DNA of 64,000 nucleotides from Glaciecola sp048820975 (lineage in GTDB: Bacteria; Pseudomonadota; Gammaproteobacteria; Enterobacterales; Alteromonadaceae), in contig NZ_JBMEUF010000001.1 in the NCBI RefSeq assembly GCF_048820975.1, positions 124,001 to 188,000 on the forward strand. Direction: 5' to 3'. Below the pieces are notes generated by a model. It did no database searches. It was not told where the DNA came from and saw only the letters and a list, made by a program, of their open reading frames with translations. Every line of letters begins with the position of its first letter. The stretch's first letter is position 1. The translations under genes and the position numbers were made by a program. Of the stretch, positions 36,788 to 46,194 are shown in pieces.

Positions 36788-38404
36788 ATGTTGTTGCGAG
36801 AGACCAATGTATCAAAACTTAACGAAGATGAATATGACGTTCTTATATTAGGGGCTGGTATTAATGGTGCTGTTTCTGCAGCAGCGCTTGCACGAAAAGG
36901 CTTAAAAGTCGCCATGATAGACAAAGGTGATTTTGCTGGGCAAACATCATCTAATTCGTCAAACCTAGCTTGGGGCGGTATAAAATACCTTGAAAACCAT
37001 GAGTATTTTTTAGTTAACAAGTTGTGCAAAAGCCGAAATCATCTCATGCGCAGCTACCCTTCAACGGTTCAAGAAATCCGTTTTTTAACTACCTTACAGA
37101 ATGGTTTTAGATTTCCCGCATGGTTTGTATATTTAGGTACTTTAACTTACTGGGTAATGGGAAGGTTCTTCACCAAAGCGCCCAATTTTTTAGGCGCTAA
37201 AGCAATTAAAGCGCTAGAGCCGGCCATTGATGTAAGCAATGCGCAGGGAGGATTTGAGTATTCAGATGCTTTTTTACATGACAATGACGCTCGCTTTGTG
37301 TTTAATTTTATTCGTTCAGCCATGGACAACGGTGCTGTAGTTGCCAACTATGTAAGTGCAAATGGCAGTTCAAAAGAGGGTGATACGTGGCTTACGAAAG
37401 CGACTGATTGTACAAACGGTAAAGAACTCAACATAAAATCTAAAGTCATCATTAATGCATGTGGCCCTAAGGTTGACGCGTACAATCAAGCCAACCATCA
37501 AACTACCGAGCATCAGCATTTATTTTCAAAAGGTGTGCACTTAATAGTTGATAAAATCACCAAGGTAGACAAAGTCCTAGCATTCTTTGCATCTGATGGC
37601 CGTTTGTTTTTCGTTATCCCCATGGGGCAAAAAACATGTATTGGCACAACCGATGATAAAGTAGAAAACCCTGATACTCACGTAACAGATGCCGATCGAA
37701 CATTCATATTAGATAATGTAAATGCCTTACTTGCGCTTGATAAACCCTTAACTATGGATGACGTTATTTCAGAGCGCTGCGGTGTGAGGCCTCTTGCTGT
37801 TAAAGGCCAAGACGGAAAGGCTGATTGGGTTGCGCTATCACGTAAGCATGCTATTGATGTAAACAAGCAAGACAAATATTTAAGCATTTTTGGTGGCAAA
37901 CTGACTGACTGCATTAACGTTGGAGAAGAAGTTAGCCAATTGGTGAAGTCATTAGGCCTTGATTTACCCTACGAGAACGCTATTTGGTATGGTGAGTCTG
38001 ATGATAAAATTAAAGGCGAATTTGAATTTAGAGCAAAGCTCTTAGATTTAGATGCCATGACACCCGAATATTCATCTGAAAAATTAACGACTCGATTGTG
38101 GCGCCGTTATGATATTCACGCTTTGCAAATATTAGATGAAATTCAGCGCGATCCTAGCCAAGCCGAACAATTATTAGAAAACGCTGAATACTTGCGGGCT
38201 GAACTTCACTATGCGGCACGACGTGAAATGATTACAAACTTAGAAGATTTTCTACGCAGGCGTTCAAAAATTGAAATGGTGTTAAGAAAAACCGATATCA
38301 TTAACACCAAAGGTATAGTGGAAGCTTGCGAAATTTTATTTGGCGCACAAGCCCAAGAAAAGTTAAATGAATATGTTGCTCAAGTGAATACAGTTTCTGA
38401 ATAA
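36788..38404 (+). CDS. glpD: Glycerol-3-phosphate dehydrogenase (FAD, respiratory)
   Basis: The 538-residue flavoprotein oxidises sn-glycerol 3-phosphate to dihydroxyacetone phosphate and passes electrons to quinone at the inner membrane. The N-terminal FAD site is L-G-A-G-I-N-G-A, with S-S-N-L-A-W-G-G-I-K-Y-L-E further on; G-G-K-L-T-D in the C-terminal half is the usual second FAD contact. It is longer than E. coli GlpD (501), mostly at the C-terminus. The btuD-like gene follows after 17 bases. Confidence 0.92.
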   Translation: MLLRETNVSKLNEDEYDVLILGAGINGAVSAAALARKGLKVAMIDKGDFAGQTSSNSSNLAWGGIKYLENHEYFLVNKLCKSRNHLMRSYPSTVQEIRFLTTLQNGFRFPAWFVYLGTLTYWVMGRFFTKAPNFLGAKAIKALEPAIDVSNAQGGFEYSDAFLHDNDARFVFNFIRSAMDNGAVVANYVSANGSSKEGDTWLTKATDCTNGKELNIKSKVIINACGPKVDAYNQANHQTTEHQHLFSKGVHLIVDKITKVDKVLAFFASDGRLFFVIPMGQKTCIGTTDDKVENPDTHVTDADRTFILDNVNALLALDKPLTMDDVISERCGVRPLAVKGQDGKADWVALSRKHAIDVNKQDKYLSIFGGKLTDCINVGEEVSQLVKSLGLDLPYENAIWYGESDDKIKGEFEFRAKLLDLDAMTPEYSSEKLTTRLWRRYDIHALQILDEIQRDPSQAEQLLENAEYLRAELHYAARREMITNLEDFLRRRSKIEMVLRKTDIINTKGIVEACEILFGAQAQEKLNEYVAQVNTVSE

Positions 38405-38421
38405 CTGAATGTTGGTAAAAA

Positions 38422-39165
38422 GTGCTTCAATTAAAAAATGCGTGTGTTGGGTCAAGAATTAAATCAGTGAATTTAGATATTACTGAGGGAGAGTGTTGGC
38501 ACTTACTTGGTAATAATGGCTCAGGTAAATCTAGCTTATTGGCATTAATGGCCGGGACGCTGGCGGCAGATACCGGCCAAATATTACTCAGGGGCCGTAT
38601 TATTGATGATATATCCTTAGCGCAATTAGCCCAAGCAAGGTGTTTTTTGCAGCAATTGCCGCAAGCTGAGTTCGATATAAGCTTGCAAGAATTGCTCACG
38701 TTTTATTCCCAGCAAACACACTTACCCAAGCCTGTTGAAGATGCTTTAGGTTTGTCTGATTTAATGCCTAAATCATTGCGTAAATTGTCGGGCGGCCAGC
38801 AACAACGCTTTCATATAGCTCTAAGCTTAACGCAAATTTGGCCTGCGATTGAAAGCGGCAAAGCACTAGTATTACTTGATGAGCCATATCAGTATTTAGA
38901 TATTTCTTACCAATGTAAGCTTAAAGCATTACTTAAGAATATATTAGCGCTGAATAATACGATTGTAATGAGCACACATGACGTCAACAGTTGTTTTGGC
39001 TTAGCTTCGCACATAGCCTGGCTAAAAGACAATGCAATAATGGCACAAGGCAGTACACATTCACATTTAAGCACTCACAATATGACGCTGGCTTATGGGC
39101 ATGCATTTCATGAAATTCATGATGACGTGCAAAAGCAACGCTATTTCATTCACTCTCCCGCGTAA
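38422..39165 (+). CDS. btuD: Vitamin B12-type ABC transporter ATPase (BtuD-like)
   Basis: The 247-residue ATPase has Walker A G-N-N-G-S-G-K-S-S, signature L-S-G-G-Q-Q-Q-R-F-H, Walker B V-L-L-D-E-P and the switch His in S-T-H-D-V-N. The late L-A-Y-G-H-A-F-H-E-I segment resembles the C-terminus of BtuD. The start is a GTG with no strong ribosome site, 17 bases behind glpD, so it is likely read from the glpD transcript. Its permease partner is most plausibly the btuC-like gene on the far side of glpK/glpD. Confidence 0.8.
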   Translation: MLQLKNACVGSRIKSVNLDITEGECWHLLGNNGSGKSSLLALMAGTLAADTGQILLRGRIIDDISLAQLAQARCFLQQLPQAEFDISLQELLTFYSQQTHLPKPVEDALGLSDLMPKSLRKLSGGQQQRFHIALSLTQIWPAIESGKALVLLDEPYQYLDISYQCKLKALLKNILALNNTIVMSTHDVNSCFGLASHIAWLKDNAIMAQGSTHSHLSTHNMTLAYGHAFHEIHDDVQKQRYFIHSPA

Positions 39166-39312
39166 ACCCAATAAATTTGCAAAATTTATCCTATAATTAC
39201 GCAATTTATGGCGTGATTATGCTACTCTCACTTTTATTAAAATAATAAAATTTACGTCACATACCGTGGCATTTACAACAGTATAAAAGCGAATGAATTT
39301 AAGGACACAGCA

Positions 39313-40653
39313 GTGAGCGAGTGGAGCATAGATAGTTGGCAGAAAAAGCCAATACTACAACAACCAACTTATAAAGATCAGGCATTATTGAAAGACGTTG
39401 AGGGTAAGCTTGCGAGTTATCCACCTTTAGTGTTTGCTGAAGAAACGCGTCAATTATATAAGCAACTGGGTGATGTATCTCAAGGGAAGGGTTTTCTTCT
39501 TCAAGGCGGAGATTGCGCTGAGTCGTTTAATGAGTTTAATGCGCCTAAAATAAGAGACACTTTCAAAGTTATTTTACAAATGGCAATTGTGATGACTTTT
39601 GCAGGGCGTTGTCCGGTTACTAAAGTAGCTCGTATGGCAGGACAGTATGCGAAACCTCGCTCTGCCGATACCGAAACAATAGGCGGTATTACGCTACCAA
39701 GTTATCGTGGCGATATCATTAATAGTTTTGAGTTTACACCAGAAGCACGTGAACCTGATCCTACGCGTTTGCTTGACGCTTACCATAGAAGTGCATCTAC
39801 ACTTAATTTGTTGCGTGCTTTTGCTCAAGGCGGACTGGCTGACTTACATCAGGTGAATCGCTGGAATATGGCGTTTTTGGAAAATAATCCACTTAAAGAG
39901 CGTTATCAAGATATTGCTAATAGAATTGAAGATACGCTTGCCTTCATGCAAGTTATTGGTGTGAATAGCCAAAATACCGCTTCACTACATGAGACTAGTT
40001 TATTTACCTCCCACGAAGCTTTGCTACTTAACTACGAACAAGCGCTTACGCGAATAGATACGCTTACAGGCAAGCCGTATAATTGCTCAGCGCATATGTT
40101 GTGGATTGGTGAGCGAACACGTCAATTAGATCATGCTCATGTTGAATTTTTCAGTGGTATAAATAATCCAATAGGCGTGAAAGTAGGGCCAGGTATGCAA
40201 GAAGACGAACTTATTCGTTTAATTGATGCATTAAACCCTCAGAATATCCCAGGGCGTTTAACGCTAATTACTCGTATGGGGGCTGACAAACTAGCTGACA
40301 ACCTGCCGCGTTTATTACGCCGCGTTAAAGCAGAAGGGCGCCACGTAGTTTGGAGTTCTGATCCAATGCATGGCAATACCATTAAGGCTTCAAGTGGTTA
40401 TAAAACACGTAATTTTGATGCTATATTGACTGAAATTAAGCATTTTTTCCAAGCTCATGCTGCAGAAGGTACGCATGCTGGTGGTATTCATTTAGAAATG
40501 ACTGGCCAGCACGTGACAGAATGCACCGGTGGTGCTTATCAAATTAGTGATGACGATTTAGCACAAGCGTATCAAACGCAGTGTGATCCTCGTTTAAACG
40601 CTGACCAAGTGCTTGAAATGGCATTTTTAGTAGCGGATCATTTAAAGAAATAA
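39313..40653 (+). CDS. 3-deoxy-7-phosphoheptulonate synthase, class II
   Basis: The 446-residue product is the plant/actinobacterial-type (class II) DAHP synthase, first enzyme of the shikimate pathway. Key stretches are L-Q-G-G-D-C-A-E-S-F with the metal Cys, M-A-G-Q-Y-A-K-P-R-S, K-V-G-P-G-M, D-P-M-H-G-N-T and G-G-I-H-L-E-M-T-G-Q-H-V-T-E-C-T-G-G. It starts at a GTG behind an AAGGA site. The class I aroF/G/H enzymes are unrelated at motif level. No tyrosine- or tryptophan-type operator is evident upstream. Confidence 0.95.
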   Translation: MSEWSIDSWQKKPILQQPTYKDQALLKDVEGKLASYPPLVFAEETRQLYKQLGDVSQGKGFLLQGGDCAESFNEFNAPKIRDTFKVILQMAIVMTFAGRCPVTKVARMAGQYAKPRSADTETIGGITLPSYRGDIINSFEFTPEAREPDPTRLLDAYHRSASTLNLLRAFAQGGLADLHQVNRWNMAFLENNPLKERYQDIANRIEDTLAFMQVIGVNSQNTASLHETSLFTSHEALLLNYEQALTRIDTLTGKPYNCSAHMLWIGERTRQLDHAHVEFFSGINNPIGVKVGPGMQEDELIRLIDALNPQNIPGRLTLITRMGADKLADNLPRLLRRVKAEGRHVVWSSDPMHGNTIKASSGYKTRNFDAILTEIKHFFQAHAAEGTHAGGIHLEMTGQHVTECTGGAYQISDDDLAQAYQTQCDPRLNADQVLEMAFLVADHLKK

Positions 40654-40666
40654 GTGTAAAAATAGC

Positions 40667-40719
40667 GCTCAGCCCTTTGAATAAGTTATTTATTTAATCA
40701 AGGGGCTGAGCATTTTTTC
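40667..40719. terminator. Terminator shared by the DAHP synthase and DUF3820 genes
   Basis: A 14-base-pair stem, 40667-40680 with 40698-40711 (one G-T pair), is followed by six T residues on the + strand and by a U-rich tail on the minus strand. The 3' end and stop codon of the minus-strand DUF3820 gene lie in its loop and right arm. Confidence 0.85.
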
Positions 40720-40923
40720 AAGGCCATTCAGTTTAATCTCATACATCAAAGCCAGTCTTTCCCCTAATTTACCTTCAGGAAATCCTTTTTTGTGAAACCA
40801 AACCAAATAAGGTTCAGGCAAATGAATTAACTTTATACCTGCATATTTTCCAAAGGGCATTTGCATGTTAATAGTGTCAATTAAATAGGCCTTATCGTGC
40901 TCTTCAAACGAAGGTGTGCTCAT
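40690..40923 (-). CDS. DUF3820-family small protein
   Basis: The 77-residue product contains the family core M-P-F-G-K-Y-A-G-I-K-L-I-H-L-P-E-P-Y-L, seen in putative quorum-sensing-regulated virulence-factor-like proteins of unknown function. The start is placed at 40923, where GGAAG precedes the ATG and the ATG overlaps the stop of the upstream transporter by one base (TAATG), indicating coupled translation. Further upstream in-frame Met codons lie inside the transporter gene and are less likely. Confidence 0.82.
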   Translation of the reverse strand: MSTPSFEEHDKAYLIDTINMQMPFGKYAGIKLIHLPEPYLVWFHKKGFPEGKLGERLALMYEIKLNGLEKMLSPLIK

Positions 40924-42719
40924 TAACTTACTTCCTTTGCACTTTTTTGCTGCGCCATCCAAAGTTTTGCATAAACGCCGTTCAATTCAAGCAGTGTTGC
41001 GTGATCACCTTGTTCTGCTATTTCACCTTCATGCATTACAATGATGTTATCGGCATCCATTATAGTTGAGAGCCTGTGAGCAACAACAAAGCTAGTATGC
41101 CCCTTAGATATTTCTTGTAAAGCTTCTAATATAGCTCGCTCAGATTGCGAATCTAATGAGGATGTTGCTTCATCGAATACCATAATAGGCGGGCGTTTTA
41201 ATATGGTTCTGGCAATAGCCACACGTTGCTTCTCACCGCCACTTAATTTTAAACCACGTTCACCCACTTGCGTGTTGCCTTTATCAGGCAAGCGAGCTAC
41301 GAAGTCTTCTAAATGCGCTAGTTTAATGGCTTGTTCAATATCTGCTTGGCTTGCATCGGGGCGGCCATATTTAATATTCTCATAAAGGGTGTCGTTAAAT
41401 AAAACGGTATCTTGGGGCACTATACCTACTTGCTGGCGCAAACTGTGTTGGCTCACTTTGGATATGTCTTGGCCATCTATTTTTATACAGCCTTCACTAG
41501 GGTCGTAAAATCTAAACAGCAATTTAACTAAAGTAGATTTTCCAGCTCCGCTTTCACCCACCACAGCGACTTTATTGCCAGGCTGTATGGTGAAACTAAT
41601 GTTGTTAATAATTCGGCGTTTTTCATGGTAATAAAAGCCAATGTGCTCAAATTCAATTTTTCCTGATTGAATTTGCAAAGGCTTAGCATCGGGTACATCA
41701 AGTACTTTTGGCTTTTTCTCCAGTAAAGTGAATAGGTTCTCAATATTGGTTAAAGAACCGCGTATTTCGCGATACACAAATCCTAAAAAATTAAGGGGCA
41801 TAAAAATTTGCATGGTAAAGGCGTTTACCAATACAAAATCACCAATAGTCATATTACCTTTAGCTACCTGCGTTGCAGCCAATGCCAACATGCTAGTCAT
41901 AGCAACTGCAATAATTAAGGCTTGGCCGGCATTTAGGGCAAATAGCGAGAGGCGGTTTTTACGCCTTGCTGACTCCCAATCAGAAAGCCCTTTGTCATAA
42001 CGTTTCGCCTCGTAGTCTTCATTGTTGAAGTACTTTACCGTTTCAAAATTAAGCAAGCTATCAACGGCTTTGGTGTTAGAGTGGTTGTCAGCTTGGTTCA
42101 ATTCTTTTATGTACTTAGTGCGCCAATCGGTGGCTTTAAATGAAAAACTAACGTAAATAATAACCGCTGAAAGTATGACTAGGGCAAAGCTAAAACCGTA
42201 GTTATATAGCAGTATGCCAATCACCATGGCTATTTCGAGTAAAGTTGGCCCAATATTAAAAACCATAAAGCGCATCAAGAAACTTATCCCGCTGGTACCG
42301 CGCTCTACATCACGTGACAAACCTCCGGTTTGGCGCGATAAATGAAAATCAAGATCGAGTTTATGTAAGTGCTCAAATACTTTTAAGCCAATTCGGCGCA
42401 TGGCTCGTTCGGTTACGCGCCCGAATAACATATCTCTTATTTCCCCAAATAATACATTCGCTAATCGCAAGGTACCGTAAGCAACTATTAGACTTAAAAT
42501 AACCGCCATTAGCTTTTCTGCACCGGTGTTTAAATTCAAGTTATCAACAATATGTTTTAGTACAAAAGGTAAGCTAACACTTGCTAGTTTTGCGCCCACT
42601 AAACAAGCCAAGGCAAGGCAAACTCTCAATTTAAATTCTGTTAGAAAAGGCCAAAGCTTGGCTAATACCTGCCAATTGAATGTGGCGTTTTCGTTTATAG
42701 GGTGTCGGCTAGGGCGCAA
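40923..42719 (-). CDS. Atm1-type ABC exporter (fused permease and ATPase)
   Basis: The 598-residue half-transporter has a six-span membrane domain (about 25-310) and a C-terminal ATPase with Walker A G-E-S-G-A-G-K-S-T, signature L-S-G-G-E-K-Q-R-V-A-I-A-R and Walker B M-V-F-D-E-A-T. The T-G-G-L-S-R-D-V-E-R-G-T-S-G-I motif in the membrane domain is characteristic of the Atm1/HMT1 group, which exports glutathione-linked sulfur, persulfide or metal conjugates. It works as a homodimer. It is followed directly by the DUF3820 gene. Confidence 0.9.
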   Translation of the reverse strand: MRPSRHPINENATFNWQVLAKLWPFLTEFKLRVCLALACLVGAKLASVSLPFVLKHIVDNLNLNTGAEKLMAVILSLIVAYGTLRLANVLFGEIRDMLFGRVTERAMRRIGLKVFEHLHKLDLDFHLSRQTGGLSRDVERGTSGISFLMRFMVFNIGPTLLEIAMVIGILLYNYGFSFALVILSAVIIYVSFSFKATDWRTKYIKELNQADNHSNTKAVDSLLNFETVKYFNNEDYEAKRYDKGLSDWESARRKNRLSLFALNAGQALIIAVAMTSMLALAATQVAKGNMTIGDFVLVNAFTMQIFMPLNFLGFVYREIRGSLTNIENLFTLLEKKPKVLDVPDAKPLQIQSGKIEFEHIGFYYHEKRRIINNISFTIQPGNKVAVVGESGAGKSTLVKLLFRFYDPSEGCIKIDGQDISKVSQHSLRQQVGIVPQDTVLFNDTLYENIKYGRPDASQADIEQAIKLAHLEDFVARLPDKGNTQVGERGLKLSGGEKQRVAIARTILKRPPIMVFDEATSSLDSQSERAILEALQEISKGHTSFVVAHRLSTIMDADNIIVMHEGEIAEQGDHATLLELNGVYAKLWMAQQKSAKEVS

Positions 42720-42774
42720 TACAATATCCTCTGAAAGAAAATGGCGGCAAAAACAAAGTATACGAATTATTTAG

Positions 42775-43259
42775 GGATTAGTCTTAATTGCTTATGTATT
42801 TATTGATATTCATGGGCGAGTTCATCTAAACATAAATAATCCGCACCATTAAGGTGCTAAAAGCATTGGTGTTGCACCTTAATGGTGGTTTTGTGAAGAG
42901 GAGTACCTAAAAACATCAAACTTTGCAGCAATGAATTCGAGCAATGATACGCCCTAAATATTTCAATATAAATTTACATATAGGTAACAAGCCCGTATTT
43001 ATTGGTCTATAACGGTGCAAAGCCTGATTTGATTTACCACGGATTTCAAGCCGTGCTCTTGCTGATTTATGTGAGTTCATTTGGTATGTATTTTGCTTTT
43101 GCTCACTAATAGGGCTAATGCTATTACTAAGTAAACTGCGATATGAACGCACATTCATTCTTATGCTTAGCCTAAAAATTCAGCAAGCATCAATATTATA
43201 AATTAAAGCACATAGAGGTTTATTGATGTTTGCACTATTTTCATTCATAGGGGAAACAA
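42775..43259. other. Intergenic region with one strong hairpin
   Basis: This stretch between the Atm1-type gene and the TonB-dependent receptor holds no gene I can support. A perfect 14-base-pair hairpin (42844-42857 with 42874-42887, 16-base loop) is followed on the + strand by a short T-containing tail, resembling a terminator with no obvious gene before it. A short inverted repeat lies near 43040-43052. An 80-codon minus-strand frame at 42916-43158 lacks a ribosome site and family features. I see no cobalamin riboswitch motif. Confidence 0.5.
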
Positions 43260-45983
43260 GTGAAAATCAAAACTTACAAAAAAAACACATTTAAGAAAAG
43301 CGCACTCGTATTAGCGTGTGCAATGCCTTTTGCTGGTGCATTTTCGCATCAAGCATTTGCTCAGGAAACAGCACAAGATAGCGCTGAAACTGAAAAAATT
43401 ATTGTAACGGGTACCAGAATGACCAACCGCTCTGCGGCTGACTCTCCTGTTCCGGTAGACGTTATTAGCGGTGAAGAATTCCGCCAAAATTCATCAGCTG
43501 ATGTACAAGACATGTTACGTACCGCTGTACCATCATTTGATGTAAACGCACAGCCAATAAGTGATGCGGCTACTATTGTACGCCCAGCTAACTTGCGTGG
43601 TTTATCACCTGATAACGTACTAGTATTAGTTAATGGTAAGCGCCGTCACCGTGGTTCAATAATCTCGTTCTTAGGCGGCGGTATTTCTGATGGCGCACAG
43701 GGGGTAGATATTTCTGCTATTCCTTCAATGGCCTTAAAGCGCGTTGAAGTATTGCGTGATGGGGCGTCTTCACAATATGGTTCTGATGCAATAGCAGGTG
43801 TACTTAACTTCATATTAAAAGACAGTGCTGAAGGCTTTGAAGTCACGGCTCGTTACGGCTCTACTTATGAAGGCGACGGCGATAATTTCGTTGTGGCTGC
43901 TAATGCTGGTTTCGCTTTAGGTGAGTCAGGTTTTATTAATGTAACAGGTGAATTTAAAGAAGTGGATGGCACTATCCGCTCAGTGATTCGTGATGACGTT
44001 GCTTTTCAAATTGAAAACGGTTATACGCCTGTTTCAGACTTTGCCGCAATTAACTCATATACCAACGAAGTACCTCAGTACTGGGGCCAGCCTGACGTAG
44101 AAGACGACGTTAAGTTGTTTGTTAATTCTGAATTTGATATTAATGAAAACACGCAAGCATATTTGTTTGGTAACTACGGTGAGAGACAAGTAACCGGCGG
44201 TTTCTTCTATAGAAACGTAGTGGGCGGGCCTTCTGGCCAACGCGGTGGTGTTTATGCCGGTCCATTAGTTGATCCATTAACAGGCTTAGCTGATGAAGAA
44301 GGTGTTAGCTCTGTGCTAGTGGGTGATTTAGACGGGCTAGGTGAAGGTGGTTCATGTATCGCGGGTATTCCATTAGGCGGAAGCGGCGGCGTTAATCCTG
44401 ATCCAACATTCCTTGCGCAAGTAATGGCTGACGATAATTGTTTCTCATTTATTGAAACTATCCCTGCTGGTTTTACGCCTCGATTTGGTGGAACCAATGA
44501 AGATATGTCATTGACCGTGGGTATTCGTGGTGAATTAGATGTAGGTACGGGCTTAATGTATGACGTAAGTGCTCAGCGCGGCTCAAACAGAACCGACTTT
44601 TTCATCAACAATACGATTAATGCTTCTTTAGGCCCAGATACACCTCGCGATTTTGTACCTGGGGGACAAGAGCAAACAGAAACACTATTTAATCTTAATT
44701 TTGTATACGCTGTAGATGCGGGCTTATATTCTGATCTTAACGTGGCATTTGGTGCTGAATACAAAGAAGAAGAGTTTGATTTATTTGCAGGTGATGCTGC
44801 TTCATATGCCTTAGGCCCTTTAGCTAGCCAAGGATTTGCATCAAGTTCAAATGGTTTTGGTGGTTTCCCTGAAAGTTCATCTGCATCACAAGACAGCACC
44901 GCGTTTTATGTTGACTTAGAAGCCGATATTAGTGAGCAGCTTACCTTACAAGCCGCGGTAAGAACTGAAAGTTTTAGTGAATTTGGTGACACAACTGACT
45001 TTAAACTAGCTGGTATTTACCATGTAAACGATGAAGTGCGTCTTCGTGCAGCCTATTCAACGGGTTTCCACGCGCCAACAGCAGGCCAAGCGAATATTAC
45101 CAATGTAACTACGCAAAACGTTAACGGCGTATTGATTGACCAAGGAACGTTACCTTTGTCATCGGTTGCTGGGCAATTAGCGGCTAACTTCGTTGAAAGC
45201 GCGGGTAATGGCCGTCCTGAATTAGGGCCAGAAGAAGCGGTTAACTACTCATTTGGTGTAGGCTTTGAAGTAGCTGGTACCACATGGACAGTAGATTACT
45301 ACAATATTGAATTGACTGACCGTGTTGCATTAGGTGCAAACGTTGATTTCTTATCGGCTCTTAATTTTGCTGGTGGCGGTTCTGATTACGCTTCGGTATC
45401 GGCAGCCTTAACTGGATTAGACGCTGATGGGACCATTAATCGCCAAGATTTTATTGGCCTTGATGATTTGTCTGAGTTTAGATTTTTCTCAAATAGCTTT
45501 AGCACTACAACAACCGGTATTGATATTGTAGGTAATATTGATTTTGCATTCTTAAATGGTGACTCACGCATTACCGTTGCTGCAAACTACAATAAAACCG
45601 AAGTAGACGATACAGGTACGGTTAACCCAATTGATGAGGGCCGCGTAAGTGCAATTGAAGACTTACTGCCAAATACTCGCGCAAACATTTCTTGGAGCCA
45701 CACAGAAGGTAAAGTAAGAACTTTACTACGTGCAAGCTACTACGGCGAATGGGATGACACTGGAAATGGCGTTCCCGGTATTGATGCTGAGGTATTGATT
45801 GATGCACAAGTAGCTTACCAGTACTCTGATAATTTAGAGCTAGTGATTGGCGCAGATAACTTGTTTGATACTTACCCGCAAGAAAACCCAAGTGCAGGGG
45901 GGTCAGGGCAGTTGTATTCTGAGTCAAGCCCATTTGGCTTTAACGGCGGTACCTACTATGTACAAGCACGTTACGTTTACTAA
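43260..45983 (+). CDS. TonB-dependent outer-membrane receptor
   Basis: The 907-residue product starts at a GTG behind AGGGG and has a signal peptide ending A-F-A-Q-E. The TonB box region E-K-I-I-V-T-G-T-R is followed by a plug domain (P-V-D-V-I-S-G-E-E-F, V-L-V-L-V-N-G-K-R-R-H-R-G, V-E-V-L-R-D-G-A-S-S-Q-Y-G-S-D-A-I-A-G-V) and a 22-strand barrel ending in aromatic Y-V-Y. The R-R-H-R-G and I-S-D-G-A-Q-G stretches resemble the iron/carbohydrate-receptor class rather than BtuB. The ligand is unknown. No regulatory partner (FecIR-like) or Fur box was found beside it. Confidence 0.93.
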   Translation: MKIKTYKKNTFKKSALVLACAMPFAGAFSHQAFAQETAQDSAETEKIIVTGTRMTNRSAADSPVPVDVISGEEFRQNSSADVQDMLRTAVPSFDVNAQPISDAATIVRPANLRGLSPDNVLVLVNGKRRHRGSIISFLGGGISDGAQGVDISAIPSMALKRVEVLRDGASSQYGSDAIAGVLNFILKDSAEGFEVTARYGSTYEGDGDNFVVAANAGFALGESGFINVTGEFKEVDGTIRSVIRDDVAFQIENGYTPVSDFAAINSYTNEVPQYWGQPDVEDDVKLFVNSEFDINENTQAYLFGNYGERQVTGGFFYRNVVGGPSGQRGGVYAGPLVDPLTGLADEEGVSSVLVGDLDGLGEGGSCIAGIPLGGSGGVNPDPTFLAQVMADDNCFSFIETIPAGFTPRFGGTNEDMSLTVGIRGELDVGTGLMYDVSAQRGSNRTDFFINNTINASLGPDTPRDFVPGGQEQTETLFNLNFVYAVDAGLYSDLNVAFGAEYKEEEFDLFAGDAASYALGPLASQGFASSSNGFGGFPESSSASQDSTAFYVDLEADISEQLTLQAAVRTESFSEFGDTTDFKLAGIYHVNDEVRLRAAYSTGFHAPTAGQANITNVTTQNVNGVLIDQGTLPLSSVAGQLAANFVESAGNGRPELGPEEAVNYSFGVGFEVAGTTWTVDYYNIELTDRVALGANVDFLSALNFAGGGSDYASVSAALTGLDADGTINRQDFIGLDDLSEFRFFSNSFSTTTTGIDIVGNIDFAFLNGDSRITVAANYNKTEVDDTGTVNPIDEGRVSAIEDLLPNTRANISWSHTEGKVRTLLRASYYGEWDDTGNGVPGIDAEVLIDAQVAYQYSDNLELVIGADNLFDTYPQENPSAGGSGQLYSESSPFGFNGGTYYVQARYVY

Positions 45984-46007
45984 ACCTTAGTAACACAACA
46001 TACTGAT

Positions 46008-46046
46008 AAAAGCTGCCAACACAAAATTGTTTGGCAGCTTTTTTTT
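46008..46046 (+). terminator. Terminator of the TonB-dependent receptor gene
   Basis: The 12-base-pair stem 46008-46019 / 46031-46042 has an 11-base loop and continues into an unbroken T-run to 46046. It also lies just beyond the minus-strand small gene at 46069, for which the A residues give a U-run. Confidence 0.88.
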
Positions 46047-46068
46047 GCCTATATTATGCTGCTTAAGT

Positions 46069-46194
46069 TTACTGTACCATTAAGGCAATAATGTAAATAA
46101 GGTAGGGAAGTAAGGCTAAGCCCACCAAAGCGGCAACATTTGCGACTACTTGCCAGCCATTAAAGGTATCTAACTTTTCAGTGTGAGTCGTCAT
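46069..46194 (-). CDS. Single-span membrane peptide, 41 residues
   Basis: The ORF starts M-T-T-H-T-E-K-L-D-T-F-N-G-W-Q and continues into one hydrophobic helix (about residues 16-40) ending at the C-terminus. GGAG lies eight bases before the ATG, and a terminator stem sits right past the stop. Similar short membrane peptides often belong to respiratory or transport complexes, and a multihaem cytochrome gene lies on the other side; a connection is only inference. Confidence 0.55.
   Translation of the reverse strand: MTTHTEKLDTFNGWQVVANVAALVGLALLPYLIYIIALMVQ

Noticed and set aside
42916..43158. 80-codon minus-strand ORF upstream of the TonB receptor
   Set aside because: No ribosome site, composition not protein-like, no family features; kept only as a remark in the intergenic entry.
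43160..43259. Cobalamin riboswitch before the TonB receptor or btuC
   Set aside because: The conserved core (GCCACTG-type B12 box and paired stems) is not visible in either upstream region.
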